64,000 bases of DNA from positions 248,001 to 312,000 of the forward strand of contig NZ_QEWQ01000001.1 in NCBI RefSeq assembly GCF_003121845.1, written 5' to 3'. Shown here piece by piece: positions 8,915-20,358 of the stretch (its first letter is position 1; each line of letters starts with the position of its first letter). The notes below the pieces were generated by a model that had not been told where the DNA came from, did no database searches, and was given only the letters and a program-made list of their open reading frames with translations. Source of the stretch: Ignatzschineria ureiclastica. Its GTDB lineage: Bacteria; Pseudomonadota; Gammaproteobacteria; Cardiobacteriales; Wohlfahrtiimonadaceae. The position numbers were made by a program, and so were the translations under genes.

Positions 8915-9973
8915 CTACTCTTTCGGCGATAGAGTATCCGCTGTAACCTCTATTTCTGTTTCAAGGTCACTATCAATAGTCAAACCAAAATAGCGCCGGC
9001 AATGATTAGTCGCCACGCGCCCTCTCGGTGTGCGCATAATAAATCCTTCTTGTATTAAGAAAGGCTCAATCATATCTTCAAGCGTCCCTTTCTCTTCCCC
9101 TATTGCGGCTGCTAAAGTATCAATACCGACCGGTCCGCCATCAAATTTATCCACGATTAAACGTAGGAAATTGCGGTCATGTTCATCTAAACCGGCATTA
9201 TCGATATCAAGCATCGTCAATGCTCGCTGTGCAATCTCAATGGTAATATCCCCATCGGCTTCTACCTGTGCTACATCTCGCACTCGGCGCAGTAATCGGT
9301 TCGCAATTCGCGGCGTACCTCGAGAACGCCGACCAATCTCAAATGCGCCTTCCTCAGTAATCGGGGCATTCATCAAACTCGCCGAACGTTTAACGATCTT
9401 CGTGAGCTCTTCGTGGGTATAGAACATCAAACGCGAGACAATTCCAAAACGATCTCGAAGTGGAGAGGATAATAATCCGGCTCTTGTAGTGGCACCTATC
9501 AGTGTAAAAGGGGGAAGATCGATCTTCACTGAGCGCGCGGCAGGCCCTTCTCCGATCATAATATCAAGTTGATAATCCTCCATCGCAGGATAGAGCACCT
9601 CTTCTACCGCAGGATTGAGCCGATGAATCTCATCAATAAAGAGAATATCATTCTCTTCAAGACTCGTCAGAATCGCGGCTAAATCCCCGGCCTTTTCCAA
9701 GATCGGTCCTGAAGTCTGCTTCAACCCCACGCCCATTTCATAAGCAATAATATGCGCGAGTGTTGTTTTACCTAATCCTGGTGGACCAAAGAGTAAAACA
9801 TGGTCGAGCGCTTCTTGTCGCTGCCTTGCCGCTTGAATATAGATATTAAGTTGCCGGCGAATCGGTAATTGCCCGGTATAATCGGCGAGTTGCCGAGGAC
9901 GAATCGCACGATCGATCACCTTCTCTTCTTCAAAAGGTTGATCGCTCGCAATTAGGCGATCGGATTCTATCAT
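8915..9973 (-). CDS. ruvB: Holliday junction branch migration ATPase RuvB
   Basis: This AAA+ motor acts with RuvA to drive branch migration of Holliday junctions in recombination and repair. Walker A is GPPGLGKT (63-70), Walker B is LFIDEIHR (about 111-118), sensor 1 is GATTRAG and the arginine-finger region is PLRDRFG. A C-terminal winged helix (TPRGRVA) follows. It has 352 residues against 336 in E. coli; the extra length is a C-terminal acidic tail. GAGGAG precedes the ATG. ruvA and ruvC are not adjacent, unlike the common ruvCAB order, and I see no LexA box in the upstream gap. Confidence 0.97.
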   Translation of the reverse strand: MIESDRLIASDQPFEEEKVIDRAIRPRQLADYTGQLPIRRQLNIYIQAARQRQEALDHVLLFGPPGLGKTTLAHIIAYEMGVGLKQTSGPILEKAGDLAAILTSLEENDILFIDEIHRLNPAVEEVLYPAMEDYQLDIMIGEGPAARSVKIDLPPFTLIGATTRAGLLSSPLRDRFGIVSRLMFYTHEELTKIVKRSASLMNAPITEEGAFEIGRRSRGTPRIANRLLRRVRDVAQVEADGDITIEIAQRALTMLDIDNAGLDEHDRNFLRLIVDKFDGGPVGIDTLAAAIGEEKGTLEDMIEPFLIQEGFIMRTPRGRVATNHCRRYFGLTIDSDLETEIEVTADTLSPKE

Positions 9974-10051
9974 CTATATCTCCTCAATAGATCGGTGCCC
10001 TAAATGACACACGTGAAACATTGCTAATATGTAATATTGTACTATCTTAAC

Positions 10052-10104
10052 AAAAAGTAAGCCTCAATGATCATTTCTCTCTGGAAATTCATTGAGGCTT
10101 TTTG
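10052..10104 (-). terminator. Terminator downstream of folE2
   Basis: An inverted repeat AAGCCTCAATGA/TCATTGAGGCTT spans a loop of about 20 nt, with T runs on both sides, so it could work in both directions. On the minus strand it lies past folE2 and before the ruvB promoter. Confidence 0.75.
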
Positions 10105-10136
10105 TTAAACCGCGCTATTACCGAGTGAATGGTATT

Positions 10137-10206
10137 AATGACTCGATCTGAATGACTCGATCTGAATGACTCGATCTGAATGACTCTATTTGAACGACTC
10201 TATCTG
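10137..10206. repeat. 14-bp minisatellite, five units
   Basis: AATGACTCGATCTG is repeated three times exactly, followed by two diverged units (AATGACTCTATTTG, AACGACTCTATCTG). It ends six bases from the folE2 stop codon. Confidence 0.9.
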
Positions 10207-10212
10207 ATTATC

Positions 10213-11025
10213 CTAAAAGATATAATTTACTTTCGCATAGGCTTGATGATTATGAATCGATTCAAAATTTTCCGACTGAACTGAAAATGCTAATAAATCA
10301 GTTCGTTCACGCAGTAGAACCACTAAATCCCGCACTAAATCCTCTACAAATTGTGGATTTTTGTAAGCATGTTCCGTGACATATTTCTCATCCGGACGCT
10401 TCAAGAGCGGATAGAGTTTTGAGGAACCGACTGATTCCATCGTTTTCAATAACTGGTCGATCTCTAAAGCAGCAAAGCTGGTAAAATCTTTAAATTCTAA
10501 AGTGATCGTTAAGTGAGAACGCTGTGAATGGGCACTAAATTCAGAGATCTCTTTTGAACAAGGGCAAAGACTTGTAACCGGCGCCATCAGATGAAGCGTG
10601 TAACTTGAATCCGCCTCATCCTCACAGAGTTCTACATCAATGCCACATTCAAAATCCATTAAGCTCTTCGCTTTTGAAACAGGCGCTTCTCTTTCAAAAA
10701 AGAGGGGGAACTGTAGTGAAGCCTGAGCCTGAGGTGCATCAAGCTTAGTTTTAAGATCTTGCAATAGAATGCCGACACCTTCAAGTGAAAACGGTTTAGG
10801 CTGCATATCCCATACTTCGATAAAACGTGACATATGCGTGCCTTTACGTTCTTTTTGTAGCGTCACCGTAAAAGCCGCTTCCATCACCGTATGTTGACTC
10901 TTCCCACCATTGGCAAACTCAAGCGGAAGACGTAACCCGCTAATACCTACTTGAGAAATCTCTACATTTCGTTCATCTTCATACGCCTGTACATCTTTAA
11001 TAGTGGTTAACGCTCCGTTACTCAC
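10213..11025 (-). CDS. folE2: GTP cyclohydrolase I type B (FolE2)
   Basis: FolE2 converts GTP to 7,8-dihydroneopterin triphosphate, the first step of folate synthesis (also supplying queuosine synthesis), and can use metals other than zinc. The 270-residue protein has the family signature with Cys154 and Cys156 in SLCPCSKEIS followed by SAHSQRSH, and a conserved N-terminal half (MEAAFTVTLQKERKGTHMSRF). In several bacteria folE2 is controlled by Zur; I looked for a Zur-like palindrome upstream and saw none. The gene is monocistronic. Whether the genome also has a zinc-type folE cannot be told from here. Confidence 0.94.
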   Translation of the reverse strand: MSNGALTTIKDVQAYEDERNVEISQVGISGLRLPLEFANGGKSQHTVMEAAFTVTLQKERKGTHMSRFIEVWDMQPKPFSLEGVGILLQDLKTKLDAPQAQASLQFPLFFEREAPVSKAKSLMDFECGIDVELCEDEADSSYTLHLMAPVTSLCPCSKEISEFSAHSQRSHLTITLEFKDFTSFAALEIDQLLKTMESVGSSKLYPLLKRPDEKYVTEHAYKNPQFVEDLVRDLVVLLRERTDLLAFSVQSENFESIHNHQAYAKVNYIF

Positions 11026-11244
11026 AATAATTCCCTCTTTCTTTGTTGTTCTTTATTATTAAACAATCTTGACTGAATATGCTTTGGCTAAATAGCCTTC
11101 TACTGAATAATCGCTCTATCTGACTTGCCCAGTGATAACATCATACATCCATTCCCATAGCTGCATAATGATCATTACGACTGAGCAGTTAGATAAATCT
11201 CATTTTAAATTCAACTCCCGATTCCATTTTAGATTTCATTCCAA

Positions 11245-11760
11245 TTAACGACTCCGCATCTGTACACCAAGACGACGGATAAAATCTTGGCTCAACTCAA
11301 TCGCAAGCTCCCGTTTAATCGCTTCCTCGGCGGTTGTTTTCGCTAAAGGTTCCCGCTCATCAAGGGTGAAGCTCTCTGATTTTGAGAATTGTTCTGGTCT
11401 AAAAATCAATTGGCCACTGCGATCACTTATATAGATTGTGGCAAATAGTTCGTTAGTATAGGTTCGGTAGATCCCTGTGGTATTACTCGAGACAATCCGA
11501 GAATCATAGGTTTCTTGGACATTGATGATCATATCCGCCTCTTTAACATTGTCCACAAATGTGACTTGTGAACGAAGCGCTCTTTGAATATAGAAGGCCA
11601 CGCTATCGAGTGAATAAGCAGGTTCATTACTTTCGATAAAGGCTTTCTGATACGCCTCCGGAAATTGTACATTCCCTCGCAGATGAAAACCACATCCTAC
11701 AAGTGCCAATACCGTAACACAAAGCAGTAACCATTGTGCCCATCGTTTCTGTAATTGCAT
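11245..11760 (-). CDS. lptE: LPS assembly lipoprotein LptE
   Basis: LptE is the outer-membrane lipoprotein that plugs the LptD barrel in the LPS transport bridge. The 171-residue protein has a signal peptide with lipobox LVGCGFHLRG (lipidated Cys23) typical of LptE. I choose the ATG at 11760 because AGAAGG lies upstream; the in-frame ATG at 11778 has no ribosome site. In many relatives lptE sits between leuS and holA. Here it is isolated, followed by folE2 and divergent from the lipid A acyltransferase gene, which is still an LPS-related neighbour. Confidence 0.9.
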   Translation of the reverse strand: MQLQKRWAQWLLLCVTVLALVGCGFHLRGNVQFPEAYQKAFIESNEPAYSLDSVAFYIQRALRSQVTFVDNVKEADMIINVQETYDSRIVSSNTTGIYRTYTNELFATIYISDRSGQLIFRPEQFSKSESFTLDEREPLAKTTAEEAIKRELAIELSQDFIRRLGVQMRSR

Positions 11761-12082
11761 AAAAAGACCTTCTATCATAATGAAATTGTCTGAATCAAAA
11801 TTGCGCTATATGGAAGTTATGATCATGAAATCGACTATTCATGTTTTATCATTTTCACAAGGATTTGAAAGGCTGATTTTAACGCATATTGCCAATAAAA
11901 TCCCATTAAATATCAATTGCACCTAGAAAGATAACGCATTCGTTTGTGACCTTCACCGATAGGTGCTTCCATTCTATGAATTCAACATAGTGAAAAACAG
12001 CGGTGATATTCCCGTGATATTGCCTCTAAGTAGTTTAAAATTCATACAATGATCAACAATCCCCGACAACGTAAAAAAATGA

Positions 12083-12088
12083 TATAAT
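12083..12088 (+). promoter_or_regulatory. Probable -10 box for the lipid A acyltransferase gene
   Basis: A perfect TATAAT lies 33 bp before the start codon in the 11761-12120 gap, leaving a short leader. No clear -35 is visible. I see nothing else recognisable in this gap, which must also carry the lptE promoter. Confidence 0.5.
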
Positions 12089-12120
12089 CAGTGCAATTTA
12101 TATAGAGTTAATAAACGAGT

Positions 12121-13032
12121 ATGCAGACAAGAACCGCGCCAAAAGCCTCTGACCATAAGTTGCTCGCTTTTGGAATATTTCTCGCCAAAATCGTAGCGCA
12201 CCTCCCCTTACCTTTCCTACTATTTTTAGGAAAGATCGTCGGATTTTGCTCCTACTATGTGGCCGGCAGTCGCCGCAAAATTATCAGACGTAATATTGAG
12301 CTCTGCTTCCCAGAACTCGATCAAAAAGCGCAAAAAAAACTAATTAAAGCGAACTTTCTCTCGATGGGAATGGCGATTTTTGAAGTGATTATTGCGTGGT
12401 ATATGCCACGTAAACAGCTGGAAAAACATCTTGTTTATGAAGGATTAGAGAATCTTAAAGCCTTTGAAGCAAGTGGTAAAGGCGCGCTGCTCTTAACCCT
12501 GCATATGACGCCGCTTGAACTCGGCGGTCGCGCGATCTCGTTTCAAACGAAAGTGCGTGGCATGTATCGCCAACATGAAAATGAATATTATGAGTATGTG
12601 CAATATCAAGGGCGTTTTGAGCAATCAGGGCTTGAGCCTATCACTCGAGATGAAACACGACGTATGATCAAATTACTGCGTGCCGGCGATCTAATCTGGT
12701 ACGCACCTGATCAAAATTATGGTAGTACAGACCATGTCTTTATCCCTTTTTTTGGAGTGGATGCGCTTACGATTACTGCGACTTCAACGCTCTGCCGATT
12801 AGGAAAGGCCGCTGCACTTCCTTATTATGTTGTTCGTAAAGGCAGCCGCTATCATATCCGTATTTTGCCAATGTTAGAGCATTTCCCCACCGAAGATTTA
12901 GAAGCGGATACACTTCGCATTAATCAGATGTTTGAATCTTGGATTATGGAAGCGCCTGAACAATATCTCTGGGCTCATCGTCGCTTTAAAACTCGCCCCG
13001 AGGGAGAAGAGAGCCTCTATCAAGATTTATAG
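12121..13032 (+). CDS. lpxL: Kdo2-lipid A acyltransferase, LpxL/HtrB family
   Basis: This inner-membrane acyltransferase adds a secondary acyl chain to the Kdo2-lipid IVA intermediate of LPS. The 303-residue protein has an N-terminal hydrophobic anchor (about 24-52), the catalytic HX4E motif as HMTPLE (about 129-134), the Asp/Gln-rich APDQNYG segment, and the C-terminal YLWAHRRFKTRPEG typical of HtrB/LpxL. The start context is weak (no clear Shine-Dalgarno), but no better in-frame start exists. LpxL and LpxM/LpxP paralogues are hard to separate by eye, so acyl-chain specificity is not assigned. Confidence 0.88.
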   Translation: MQTRTAPKASDHKLLAFGIFLAKIVAHLPLPFLLFLGKIVGFCSYYVAGSRRKIIRRNIELCFPELDQKAQKKLIKANFLSMGMAIFEVIIAWYMPRKQLEKHLVYEGLENLKAFEASGKGALLLTLHMTPLELGGRAISFQTKVRGMYRQHENEYYEYVQYQGRFEQSGLEPITRDETRRMIKLLRAGDLIWYAPDQNYGSTDHVFIPFFGVDALTITATSTLCRLGKAAALPYYVVRKGSRYHIRILPMLEHFPTEDLEADTLRINQMFESWIMEAPEQYLWAHRRFKTRPEGEESLYQDL

Positions 13033-13253
13033 ATTGAGAGATTTAGGGATTTAGGAATTTAGGGATTTCTAGATGATAAAGGGCTTATACAAGGTTTATA
13101 AGAATTTATCAGGTGAGCAGTGAAAAAGTCCGTAAAAACGCCCACTCTTTCCCATCTCAAGCGAAGATATAAAAGACAACCTCAAGAGACGATCTAGAGC
13201 AAATTATGAATAGCGTACGATAGAGTGTTATAGTCCTTTTACTTTTTTTTCGG

Positions 13254-13259
13254 TATAAT
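13254..13259 (+). promoter_or_regulatory. Probable -10 box of fabA-fabB
   Basis: TATAAT occurs about 144 bp upstream of the fabA start after a T-rich tract, without a good -35. The rest of the 13033-13402 gap holds short repeats of GATTTAGG just after the acyltransferase gene and no gene. Confidence 0.4.
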
Positions 13260-13402
13260 CTCAGATTAAAAATTATTTTCTTTTTCGTTTTACACTTATA
13301 ATTAATATCGGACAAATAGCAATAATCAAACCCATTGCGAACGATAAATCAAAAACAGATAGAAGATAACCAATTTATCTCATTTCATAGGATCAATTAA
13401 AC

Positions 13403-13927
13403 GTGTCAAGAATTACAACCCAATCAAGTTTTACATATGAAGAACTCATTGAGTGTGCAAAAGGCAATCTTTTTGGTGAAGGTAATGCACAGCTCCCAAT
13501 GCCACCCATGCTCATGATTGACCGCATCGTCTCTATCACCGAAAAAGGTGGGAAATATGGCAAAGGTTCAATCACAGCAGAACTCGATCTAAACCCTGAT
13601 CTCTGGTTCTTCCCATGTCACTTTATTGGCGATAGCGTAATGCCGGGTTGCTTAGGTCTTGATGCGATGTGGCAGCTTGTGGGATTCTATCTTGGCTGGA
13701 TGGGCGGCAAAGGTCGCGGTCGTGCTCTAGGCGCAGGACAAGTAAAATTTACAGGCCAAGTCTTACCGACCGCTAAAAAAATCACCTACAACATCCATAT
13801 GAAGCGTGTTATTTTAAGATCTCTAACCATGGGAATTGCCGACGCTACAATGGAAGTTGATGGCAAAGAGATCTATGTAGGTGAAGATCTAAAAGTTGGC
13901 CTCTTCACACAAACAGACAATTTTTAA
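13403..13927 (+). CDS. fabA: 3-hydroxydecanoyl-ACP dehydratase/isomerase FabA
   Basis: FabA dehydrates 3-hydroxydecanoyl-ACP and isomerises trans-2- to cis-3-decenoyl-ACP, the branch point of anaerobic unsaturated fatty acid synthesis. The 174-residue protein has catalytic His73 in [11 protein letters not shown] and Asp87 in GLDAMWQ (E. coli His70 and Asp84). Its C-terminus keeps the [12 protein letters not shown] strand. The start codon is GTG with AGGAT upstream. It forms an operon with fabB, whose start is 20 bp downstream. The fabA-fabB pairing is typical of gammaproteobacteria. Confidence 0.97.
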   Translation: MSRITTQSSFTYEELIECAKGNLFGEGNAQLPMPPMLMIDRIVSITEKGGKYGKGSITAELDLNPDLWFFPCHFIGDSVMPGCLGLDAMWQLVGFYLGWMGGKGRGRALGAGQVKFTGQVLPTAKKITYNIHMKRVILRSLTMGIADATMEVDGKEIYVGEDLKVGLFTQTDNF

Positions 13928-13947
13928 TTTCAGGAGGAATTTTTTTG

Positions 13948-15168
13948 ATGAAACGTGTTGTTATTACAGGCCTTGGTATTGTGTCGAGCATCGGCAACAA
14001 TAAAGATGAGGTCTTACAATCACTCCTCAATACGCAATCTGGAATCAAATTCTCTCAAGAGATGGCAGACTTAGGCTTTCGCTCTCAAGTTCATGGCGCT
14101 CTTAATATTGATCTTGCGGCGCATATTGACCGTAAACATTTTCGCTTTATGGCAGATGCTGCGGCGTATGCTTATATAGCAATGAAACAAGCGATTGAAG
14201 ATGCAGGTCTCTCTGAAGAGGAAGTCTCAAATCCTCGCACTGGCTTAATCGTCGGTTCTGGCGGCGCTTCTACCAAGAATCAGATTGATAGTATCGACAT
14301 TCTTCGCAAAAATGGCGCCACTAAACGTATCGGTCCTTATATGGTTACGCGTACGATGGGTTCAACTGTTTCTGCCTGTTTAGCGACCCCTTTTAAAATT
14401 AAAGGGGTAAACTACTCAATCAGCTCCGCTTGTGCAACTTCTATTCACTGTATTGGTAATGCTTATGAGCAGATCCAACTCGGTAAACAAGATATGGTCT
14501 TTGCCGGCGGTGGTGAAGAGCTTCATCCTTATATGAGTGCCATGTTCGATGCGATGGGCGCACTCTCTTCAAAATATAATGATCGCCCTGAAGTCGCTTC
14601 ACGCGCTTACGATAAAGATCGGGATGGTTTTGTGATCTCTGGCGGCGGCGGTATCGTTGTGGTCGAAGAGTTAGAACATGCGCTTAAACGTGGTGCAAAA
14701 ATCTATGCAGAGATCACCGGCTACGGTGCAACATCTGATGGTTATGATATGGTTGCCCCCAGTGGTGAAGGCGCTGAACGTTGTATGCGTATGGCGCTTG
14801 AAAATGTCAAGGGCGAAATCGATTATATCAACACGCATGGTACTTCAACACCTGCAGGTGATACACCTGAATTATTAGCGATTGGCCGTGTATTTGGCGA
14901 TAAAGTGCCACATATCAGCTCAACGAAATCACTCACAGGTCATGCGCTTGGTGCTGCCGGTGTAAATGAAACGATTTACAGTTTATTGATGATGCAAAAT
15001 AATTTCATCACAGAAAGCGCTCATATTGATGAAGTAGATCCGGCATTAGCGGACTTCCCCATTGTGCGTAAACGTATTGATGATGCAAAACTCGATCATA
15101 TCCTCAACAATGGCTTTGGCTTTGGGGGTACAAACTCGGCCTTAGTATTAAGTCGCTACAAAGGGTAA
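13948..15168 (+). CDS. fabB: 3-oxoacyl-ACP synthase I FabB
   Basis: FabB elongates acyl-ACPs, including the cis-3-decenoyl-ACP made by FabA. The 406 residues equal the E. coli length. The Cys-His-His triad is visible: Cys162 in SSACATS, His297 in NTHGTST and His332 in [11 protein letters not shown] choose ATG 13948; a TTG one codon earlier is in frame but AGGAGGA (13932-13938) is better spaced to the ATG. It shares a transcript with fabA and ends at a strong terminator. Confidence 0.97.
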   Translation: MKRVVITGLGIVSSIGNNKDEVLQSLLNTQSGIKFSQEMADLGFRSQVHGALNIDLAAHIDRKHFRFMADAAAYAYIAMKQAIEDAGLSEEEVSNPRTGLIVGSGGASTKNQIDSIDILRKNGATKRIGPYMVTRTMGSTVSACLATPFKIKGVNYSISSACATSIHCIGNAYEQIQLGKQDMVFAGGGEELHPYMSAMFDAMGALSSKYNDRPEVASRAYDKDRDGFVISGGGGIVVVEELEHALKRGAKIYAEITGYGATSDGYDMVAPSGEGAERCMRMALENVKGEIDYINTHGTSTPAGDTPELLAIGRVFGDKVPHISSTKSLTGHALGAAGVNETIYSLLMMQNNFITESAHIDEVDPALADFPIVRKRIDDAKLDHILNNGFGFGGTNSALVLSRYKG

Positions 15169-15212
15169 TCGTTATAAGTGCAGATACCCTGTTGAGTAAT
15201 ACTCAAAGAGAT

Positions 15213-15243
15213 AAAAAACCGACCCTCAGGGTCGGTTTTTTTA
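15213..15243 (+). terminator. Terminator of fabA-fabB
   Basis: The perfect stem AAAACCGACCCT/AGGGTCGGTTTT with a minimal loop is followed by a T run, about 45 bp after the fabB stop. Confidence 0.93.
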
Positions 15244-15283
15244 TAACGATTGTATCGTTTGATTCAAATAATCCGTATGACAA

Positions 15284-15496
15284 TAGTGCTTGCAAAACTT
15301 CTTGCAAAACAACACTTGCAAGATGCCGGATAGAACAGCTTCCTTGCTTCAATCAGCTGATGCGCCGGCATTTAATAGTGCTTGTAAAACTTCTTGCAAA
15401 ACAACACTTGCAAGATGCCGGAGAGAACGACTTCCTTGCCTCGATAAGCTGATGCGCCGGCATTTGAATAAGCTGATTTTGAACAGGTCTTACTAT
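15284..15496 (+). repeat. Family A MITE, tandemly duplicated core
   Basis: Two cores (ACTTGCAAGATGCCGG...GATGCGCCGGCAT) lie head to tail, at about 15311-15372 and 15403-15462. Each is preceded by the same 25-bp block (AGTGCTTG.AAAACTTCTTGC), so the duplication unit is about 90 bp. The left inverted repeat is missing and the right end (GAACAGGTCTTACTAT) remains. Confidence 0.75.
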
Positions 15497-15566
15497 TCAT
15501 CATCACTATGCAAATAGCTCTTTTTTCATACGCTGATCTACATGAGCTTAATTGACTGCTATTTAA

Positions 15567-17246
15567 TTAAGCATTAAGGCTTGCTTTCTCCGGAAAATTA
15601 GCGGCATCTGCAATCGCTAAGGCCATACGTTCTGCCATTTTGACTAACATCGCATCATCCCAATTGAAGAATTTAGCCATCTCTGCAATGACGGCATCTT
15701 TCTCCGCTAATAAACCTTCAATATTGAAAAAGAGCATTCCAGTACGGCGAATTAAGAAATCATCAGGATAGAGTACATTCTCATAATTAAGCGCATACCA
15801 GAGGCGAAGTGCTGTTAAACGAGATAATTCAGGCTGATCTTCTATCGGATTCTCACTGAAATGGGTAAAGAGAATATCAGAGTTTGTACCATAGTAACGC
15901 GCTAAGAAATGGCTCTCTGCTTCCGTCAATCCGGCCGCTTTCCCCTTCTCTACCTGAGCTGCAATAAAGCTGGGGAATGCACTTGAGCCGCCCATATCTC
16001 CCCCCGAGATCGGTTGATGTTTTGTAGCACAAGGATCAAATGAGAGATTATAATCCCGCTTTAACACTTCCGCTAAACGATCCACAATCTCTTCCGCCAT
16101 ATGACGATAGCCGGTTAATTTACCCCCTGCGATTGTCAAAAGACCTGTTTCAGATTCCCAGATCTCATCTTTACGAGAGATCTCTGAAGGATCTTTCCCC
16201 TCTTCCCAAATCAGCGGACGAATACCGGCCCACGAGGATTCAATATGCTCTTTAGTGAGGTGAACCGTTGGGAACATATAGTTCACCGCATCGATAAGAT
16301 AATCCCGATCCTCAGCTGTTGCGACAGGATGTGCTTTATCCGCTTCATACACCGTATCGGTCGTACCAATGTAGGTCTTTCCATCTCTTGGAACCGCAAA
16401 GATCATGCGTTTATCTTTTTCGGTATCAAAATAGACAGCTTGCTCTAAAGGAAAATGGGATTGATCTACCACAAGATGAATCCCTTTTGTGAGGCGAAGA
16501 TGTTTATTATTGAGCTTCGCCTTATCTTTTTGACGCATCTCATCCACCCAAGGACCCGTTGCGTTAATCACTTTCTTCGCTTGAATCTCAAAGGTTTTGC
16601 CTGTGGTCAGATCTTCTACAGCAATCCCATTCACCTGATTATTCTCATCATAAAGAAAGGCTGTCGCTTTCGCATAATTGAGTACCGTTGCTCCAAATTC
16701 CACTGCGCGCTTCATCACTTCAATGGTTAAACGCGCATCATCTGTACGATACTCCACATAGTAACCGCCGCCCAGTAACCCGTCTTGCTTCACAAGCGGT
16801 ACTTTCGCAATAGTTTGCTCACGATTAAGCATTGTACGGCGTTCTGATTTCTTCACTCCCGCTAAAAAGTCATACACCATTAAGCCAATCGAAGTTGAAA
16901 AAGGCCCAAAAGTCCCGCCTTTATGCATCGGCAATAACATCCACTCCGGCGTTGTCACATGGGGTCCATTTTCATATACCACTGCCCGTTCCCGCCCTGA
17001 ATGCATGACCACTGAAATTTGTAACTGCTTTAAGTAGCGCAGCCCACCATGAATAAGCTTTGTTGAACGACTACTCGTACCGGCCGCAAAGTCCTGCATC
17101 TCAACCAAGGCAACCTTCATCCCCCGTTTTGCTGCATCTAAGGCGATCCCCGCACCAGTAATCCCACCGCCCACAACGACAACATCATAGGCCGTTTCGG
17201 CAAGTGTCTGAATCATCTCTTGTCGATGTAAAGCTGAAAAGTTCAT
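15567..17246 (-). CDS. glpD: Glycerol-3-phosphate dehydrogenase, Firmicutes-type GlpD
   Basis: This FAD enzyme oxidises sn-glycerol 3-phosphate to dihydroxyacetone phosphate at the membrane, feeding electrons to quinone. The FAD-binding GGGITGAG is at 26-33, followed by the [17 protein letters not shown] signature and a C-terminal DAO domain. At 559 residues it is longer than E. coli GlpD (501). Long stretches such as [20 protein letters not shown] and [20 protein letters not shown] read like Bacillus/Staphylococcus GlpD (about 555 residues) as I remember those sequences. That suggests horizontal origin. It follows glpK by 80 bp and is last in glpF-glpK-glpD. Confidence 0.94.
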   Translation of the reverse strand: MNFSALHRQEMIQTLAETAYDVVVVGGGITGAGIALDAAKRGMKVALVEMQDFAAGTSSRSTKLIHGGLRYLKQLQISVVMHSGRERAVVYENGPHVTTPEWMLLPMHKGGTFGPFSTSIGLMVYDFLAGVKKSERRTMLNREQTIAKVPLVKQDGLLGGGYYVEYRTDDARLTIEVMKRAVEFGATVLNYAKATAFLYDENNQVNGIAVEDLTTGKTFEIQAKKVINATGPWVDEMRQKDKAKLNNKHLRLTKGIHLVVDQSHFPLEQAVYFDTEKDKRMIFAVPRDGKTYIGTTDTVYEADKAHPVATAEDRDYLIDAVNYMFPTVHLTKEHIESSWAGIRPLIWEEGKDPSEISRKDEIWESETGLLTIAGGKLTGYRHMAEEIVDRLAEVLKRDYNLSFDPCATKHQPISGGDMGGSSAFPSFIAAQVEKGKAAGLTEAESHFLARYYGTNSDILFTHFSENPIEDQPELSRLTALRLWYALNYENVLYPDDFLIRRTGMLFFNIEGLLAEKDAVIAEMAKFFNWDDAMLVKMAERMALAIADAANFPEKASLNA

Positions 17247-17326
17247 ATTTTGACTCCTTTAAGAGTACTCCTTCTCCCCAAAGTACTCTCTTTTTAAATA
17301 AAACTAAGGTTAGAAAAAAGCTTCAT

Positions 17327-18844
<1,518 letters not shown>

Positions 18845-19059
18845 TTATGAATCTTATAAACCCTAATAACTACAAACTAACATTACTCACTCATAACAAT
18901 GGCATAACTACTTTAAGTCTACTTTAAGACGATTTCATTACCATTGAGATGAATCTCTAACATGGATTTTTCTAGTGTTAATTTTTCTAATATTGATTCT
19001 TCAAATCTATTTCCCGCAAAAAACGCGCAAAACTAAGTAAAAATCAGGATACCAAACCT

Positions 19060-19908
19060 TTAATATTGATCTGGACTCTCTTCAATTTTGTGCTTTATTG
19101 CCTGCTTCTTACCGGCATAACGAATACCATAATAAGTACCGCCAATGCCCATTAAAAGCCATACAAGCGCCTCAAAAATTCCCATGCTATTATCGGCACC
19201 CTCTCGGTAGAGTAAACCATATAATGAAGCCCCTAAAATAGTTCCCACAATAGGCCCTAAGACTGGCACAAAAGCGTAAGACCAATTAGAGTCTATTTTT
19301 CCTGGAATCGGCAAGAGAGCATGCATAATACGCGGGCCTAAATCACGTACAGGATTAATGGCATAACCCGTTGTACCGCCAAGGCTTAAACCGATTGCCA
19401 TAATAAGAAACCCTACCACAACAGGTTGTAGCCCTCCTGTAAATTCATTGATTCCGATAAAAAGAATGGCAAACATGAGAATTGCCGTCCCGATAATTTC
19501 TGATACGAGATTATGAGGATAACTCTCAATCGCCGGTGTCGTACAGAAGATATCTCGCTTTGCTATGGCATTCTCTGTGACGGCAAAATGGGGTTTAAAA
19601 TGAAGCCAAACTAGGTATGATCCAAGCATTGCCCCTAACAACTGAAAGAGAAAATAGCCGGGTACATGCGCCCAAGGAAATTTACCCGTAATCGCCAAGC
19701 CTAGTGTCACCGCCGGATTAAAGTGACCACCACTATATTTCCCGACTGCAAATACCGCTAACATCACCGCAAATCCCCAACCCATAATAATCACAATCCA
19801 ACCACCGCCAGATGCTTTTGAGCGATTGAGTACCACGTTTGCCACTACACCGCCACCAAAGAGAATCATGACAGCGGTTCCGATTAATTCTGCAATATAA
19901 CTTGGCAT
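19060..19908 (-). CDS. glpF: Glycerol facilitator GlpF, aquaporin family
   Basis: This inner-membrane channel lets glycerol diffuse in; GlpK then traps it. Six membrane helices and two half-helices are recognisable. The first NPA box is normal (GGHFNPAVTLG, 64-66), but the second reads NPV (GYAINPVRDLG, 185-187), confirmed codon by codon (AAT CCT GTA). Asp189 keeps the glyceroporin RD pair. A further hydrophobic segment (about 243-262, EALVWLLMGIGGTYYG) precedes a charged tail, suggesting an extra C-terminal membrane pass. It is first in glpF-glpK-glpD, with a palindrome upstream. Glycerol function is inferred from context. Confidence 0.92.
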   Translation of the reverse strand: MPSYIAELIGTAVMILFGGGVVANVVLNRSKASGGGWIVIIMGWGFAVMLAVFAVGKYSGGHFNPAVTLGLAITGKFPWAHVPGYFLFQLLGAMLGSYLVWLHFKPHFAVTENAIAKRDIFCTTPAIESYPHNLVSEIIGTAILMFAILFIGINEFTGGLQPVVVGFLIMAIGLSLGGTTGYAINPVRDLGPRIMHALLPIPGKIDSNWSYAFVPVLGPIVGTILGASLYGLLYREGADNSMGIFEALVWLLMGIGGTYYGIRYAGKKQAIKHKIEESPDQY

Positions 19909-19988
19909 AATGCCCCCTACCTTACTGAGATTTATACTATCTACTTTTGTCCACAGAGATCTGTTTCAATCAGCATTCAACCGATTGT

Positions 19989-20024
19989 TAACGATCGTTA
20001 TCTTTATTATCAGGCAATTATAAC
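19989..20024 (-). promoter_or_regulatory. glpF promoter region with palindromic operator candidate
   Basis: On the minus strand a TATAAT (20022 to 20017) is followed by a perfect 12-bp palindrome TAACGATCGTTA (19989-20000) at about the start point, where a repressor could act. The regulator is unknown; I cannot match it to a named GlpR operator. Confidence 0.45.
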
Positions 20025-20100
20025 AAAATAATGATCATAATATGAGGGCTTACTACAAAAAATATACAGGTAACAGACAAAAGTAGATTAATATTGAATG

Positions 20101-20235
20101 ATAGTGAATGTAATTTAAGAAAATATAAAACTAGACTAATCAACACTTACAAGATGCCGGGTAGAATGGCTTTCTCACTGATGACAACCGATGCGCCGGT
20201 ATTTAAATGAGGCTTATTTTCAACGAATCTTTCTA
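20101..20235 (+). repeat. Family A MITE, degenerate copy
   Basis: The core (ACTTACAAGATGCCGG... GATGCGCCGGTAT) is recognisable, but both ends have decayed (ATAGTGAATGTAATTTAAG, CAACGAATCTTTCTACC). It lies between the glpF promoter and the tsdA terminator. Confidence 0.7.
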
Positions 20236-20282
20236 CCCATTTTACTACCCATTGATATTTCTATTCTCCGAGTAATCAGCAA

Positions 20283-20311
20283 TAAAAAAGCCCGATTCAT
20301 CATCGGGCTTC
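20283..20311 (-). terminator. Terminator of tsdB-tsdA
   Basis: On the minus strand, stem AAGCCCGATGATGAATCGGGCTT is followed by TTTT, about 50 bp past the tsdA-like stop codon. Confidence 0.9.
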
Positions 20312-20358
20312 TCGACTATTATCGACTGATTCGGTGCAATATGATTATCTGTTAGACG

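Noticed and set aside
9974-10050. LexA box in front of ruvB
   Set aside because: No CTGT-N8-ACAG pattern seen.
11026-11244. Zur box upstream of folE2
   Set aside because: Only a loose GTGATAACATC-like stretch occurs, which is not a convincing palindrome.
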